Shown in pieces: positions 62,005 through 64,000 of a stretch of DNA of 64,000 nucleotides. The notes under the pieces were generated by a model that was not told the DNA's origin, did no database searches, and saw only the letters and a list, made by a program, of their open reading frames with translations. The translations under genes were made by a program, and so were the position numbers. Within the stretch, counting starts at the first letter, position 1; each line of letters starts with the position of its first letter. This DNA comes from Gaertneriomyces semiglobifer. Its lineage: Eukaryota; Chytridiomycota; Chytridiomycetes; Spizellomycetales; Spizellomycetaceae. The DNA lies in NCBI GenBank assembly GCA_025558075.1, contig JAHLKF010000006.1, positions 930,001-994,000 on the forward strand, read 5' to 3'.

Positions 62005-64000
62005 CTATTGGCGGCTCGTTCGTTCATTATCTACCAGTACGCCCGAATCCTGATGAGGACCCAGCTTCCGCGTAACGTGACTTGCGGATGAACGGTTTTC
62101 CGTCACGAATCCAGAATTCTCCAGGGCACCCACATCTTCAGACTCCGAGTTTACGCAGACCACTGCCTCGGCGGGTTGTTTGGCGAGATCCTCCCCCAGG
62201 TCATCGTTGTTCGAACCGCGAGCGACGCCTGCACCGTCCATTGGCGTGTCGCTCTCATCGGGGTGATAGGTAACTTCTGCAGGCACATCCTCCACTTTAG
62301 GGATATCCATCACACTTGCCGCCTGGGCGTCTACATTCGCAGACGCTCCATTTTCGCCGTGAGGTTCCTGATTTTCAGGGGCATGTTCAGTCTGCACCGC
62401 TTCATCCTCCTCAGGTACTGATAGCGCCTGCACGCCTGCTGGTACCGCGAGAATCGGGGTTGCATTCAAATTTGAATTGTCGTGCTGTTCAGATTCCAGT
62501 TGCGGTGGCTGTTCCTCATGTACATCCTCCGCCACGCCGCAATCACTATTAGGTCGCTCCTCCAGCGCTGCCGTCTCCTCCTGGGCGCCACGCCTTAACG
62601 TGCCAAAGGTAGCGCCAAATTCGCCTTCCAATCCATGATCCACCGTAACCAACGCCGCCGACCGCCGGCGTCTCGTAATGTCGTCTTCATTGTCTTCAGG
62701 CGCCGACAAGGCTCGCCTATGCCGCGTCCCAAGTGCCACCGGAGCAAATGTCGGCGTGATCTCTGAAATCTGCGGCCGAATGGATCCAGGATCAGTGCTT
62801 GATCTCGGACGTGTCAAGGGTGGCCTCGGCATCTGATTTGGTGTAACATTCACATTCACCGGAGCACCTGCTGGTCGTCGGTGTTGAGCGGGAATCTCCG
62901 GTATCGGCGGTAGGTTTTCAACTATTGCTTCCCATTCTGGACCAGCCACGAACGGTTCTGTTTCCCCAGTACTTCTGCTCCTACGTCGTCCATTTCGGCC
63001 CATACGTGTTCCCAATGATATCAAACTCGCCACGCTCCCTCTCCGGCCCTGCGGTTGCGACTGTGATGATCCGCCAGATCGCGACCGCCTACGCATATGT
63101 GCCCATTCTTGACTTATCCTAGAAATCAGGCCTACGGCTCTATTATCCGTTGTTTCGTACGCCGGCAATGTTTCGGTGCTGGTGCGAAAGACGTAGTTGT
63201 CAAAGTAAACTGCTGGGAAACCGGCTATTACAATAGGCAATTCCACTTTCACGGGTTTGCTAAGTCTCGCTCTACTGACGACTTTGACGATGATGACGTG
63301 AGATACGTCTAGGATGGAAGTTGTGATGGTGGGAGACATAATACTGGTAGACGGGATAGGGAAGTTGATGACGCGATTAATACGGCGTGTCAGATGAGAG
63401 TAGTGTTCGCTGAAGGATAATCTGTGAATCCGTTCCGTAACAGGACCACGCACGTCCTCGGCGGTTCGATAGGTTACGCGCTGCTTGAGATAGATCTCTT
63501 TCAAGCAGGCACCTGCCCCCGAATGATTCGTAATCTCCACTTTTAGTGGCACAACCTCCTCTTGTGAACGGAAACGGATCAAAATTCATTGACACGGAGC
63601 GAATGGTATGCTCATCAACGCTCCAAGCTTACCTGAAGCAAATCCAGTCTTGGGTGCACTGACAGTCACTTCTAAATGGCCCGACTTCCAAAGCCAAAAA
63701 CCTACCGGTGCCTGCCCCATGGCTAGTGACGGTTGGATTAAATCCAAGTCCGTTGCATCGGTGGTGGATGGCACCGTAAGGTTCAGAAAAGTAAGCTTGT
63801 TGAGGTGATGGGGCCGGGCACACACGGCGGCAACTTCGTATCGGACACGACCATATGGACCCTGGGGTGCTTGTAGATGAGAAATTGATCGCGCTGATAT
63901 GAATGAAAACCAGATATATACCTCAAAGGATGCTGGTAGCTGAGATGGCGGAACTCGGAAAGCAAACGGGAACCGCTGTTCCCCTGCGGCAACAGAGACA
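62005..64000 (-). CDS. Arrestin-fold protein (N-terminus off window)
   Basis: Three exons are visible: 64000-63922 (partial), 63861-63633, 63560-62005, about 620 residues in all. The frame opens in the arrestin N-lobe (FPFAFRVPPSQLPASFE, GPYGRVRYEVAAV) and continues through the hinge to the C-lobe (TVSAPKTGFASGEEV, VPLKVEITNHSGAGACL, KEIYLKQRVTYR). A strand near residue 200 of the visible part (VELPIVIAGFPAVYFD) ends the fold. The last 380 residues are disordered, Pro/Ser/Glu-rich. Such alpha-arrestins act as adaptors that bring ubiquitin ligases to membrane transporters. A clear PPxY ligase-binding motif was not found by eye, though LPAYETT lies just after the fold. The start is outside the window. 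Confidence 0.85.

Overview
The window is nuclear DNA of a fungus, most likely a zoosporic early-diverging one (chytrid-type). Genes are intron-rich, with short introns (about 50-110 bp, GT..AG), and are packed on both strands. Several families are typically fungal. Two genes encode proteins of the motile axoneme, CFAP57 and a CFAP69-like ARM protein, which only flagellate fungi keep. I rebuilt 27 protein-coding genes by choosing splice sites that keep frame and restore known domain sequence. Nearly all exon phases close exactly. I found no tRNA, rRNA, CRISPR array or bacterial-type element.

Layout: 1-1521 homeodomain gene (minus, runs off the left edge). 3850-5942 mitochondrial HSP60. 6556-9520 Ste20/MAP4K-type kinase with a citron-homology (CNH) domain. 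10040-13934 CFAP57. 14144-15705 FecB-like periplasmic-binding-fold protein. 16058-21130 BRWD/PHIP-like WD40-bromodomain protein. 22139-25031 MRE11. 25431-26161 small Cys-motif protein. 26736-27779 Arg/Asp-rich protein. 27817-28659 TGS1 and 28839-29535 MPP6 (head to head). 29793-30466 cytidine deaminase. 30700-32049 DEK_C plus double SWIB protein. 32570-34239 beta-tubulin. 34497-37174 DDT/WHIM protein. 37175-39894 gene-free, CpG-depleted DNA. 39895-41079 chromodomain fused to a 5-hmdU-kinase-helical/aGPT-Pplase-like domain. 41829-43237 IPI3/WDR18 and 43422-46875 PRP16 (head to head). 47321-48705 CHORD/CS protein and 49082-49865 rhodanese (head to head). 49997-50620 MAPEG protein. 51521-55722 SLC26/YGR125W-type transporter with STAS and cyclic-nucleotide-binding domains. 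55992-58812 CFAP69-like protein. 59076-60940 GPR107/TMEM87-type seven-TM protein and 61248-61817 BUD20/ZNF593 (head to head). 62005-64000 arrestin-like protein (minus, N-terminus off the right edge).

Most genes are housekeeping: chaperone, RNA processing (TGS1, MPP6, PRP16), ribosome assembly (IPI3, BUD20), DNA repair (MRE11), chromatin (BRWD, SWIB, DDT/WHIM) and cytoskeleton or cilium (tubulin, CFAP57, CFAP69). The most unusual locus is 37.2-41.1 kb. There a chromodomain protein carrying a domain of the DNA-base-hypermodification families abuts a 2.6 kb block almost empty of CpG. That block looks like the scar of cytosine methylation on an old inserted element. A histone-mark reader joined to a predicted base-modification fold, beside methylation-scarred DNA, is the best candidate here for an undescribed system.
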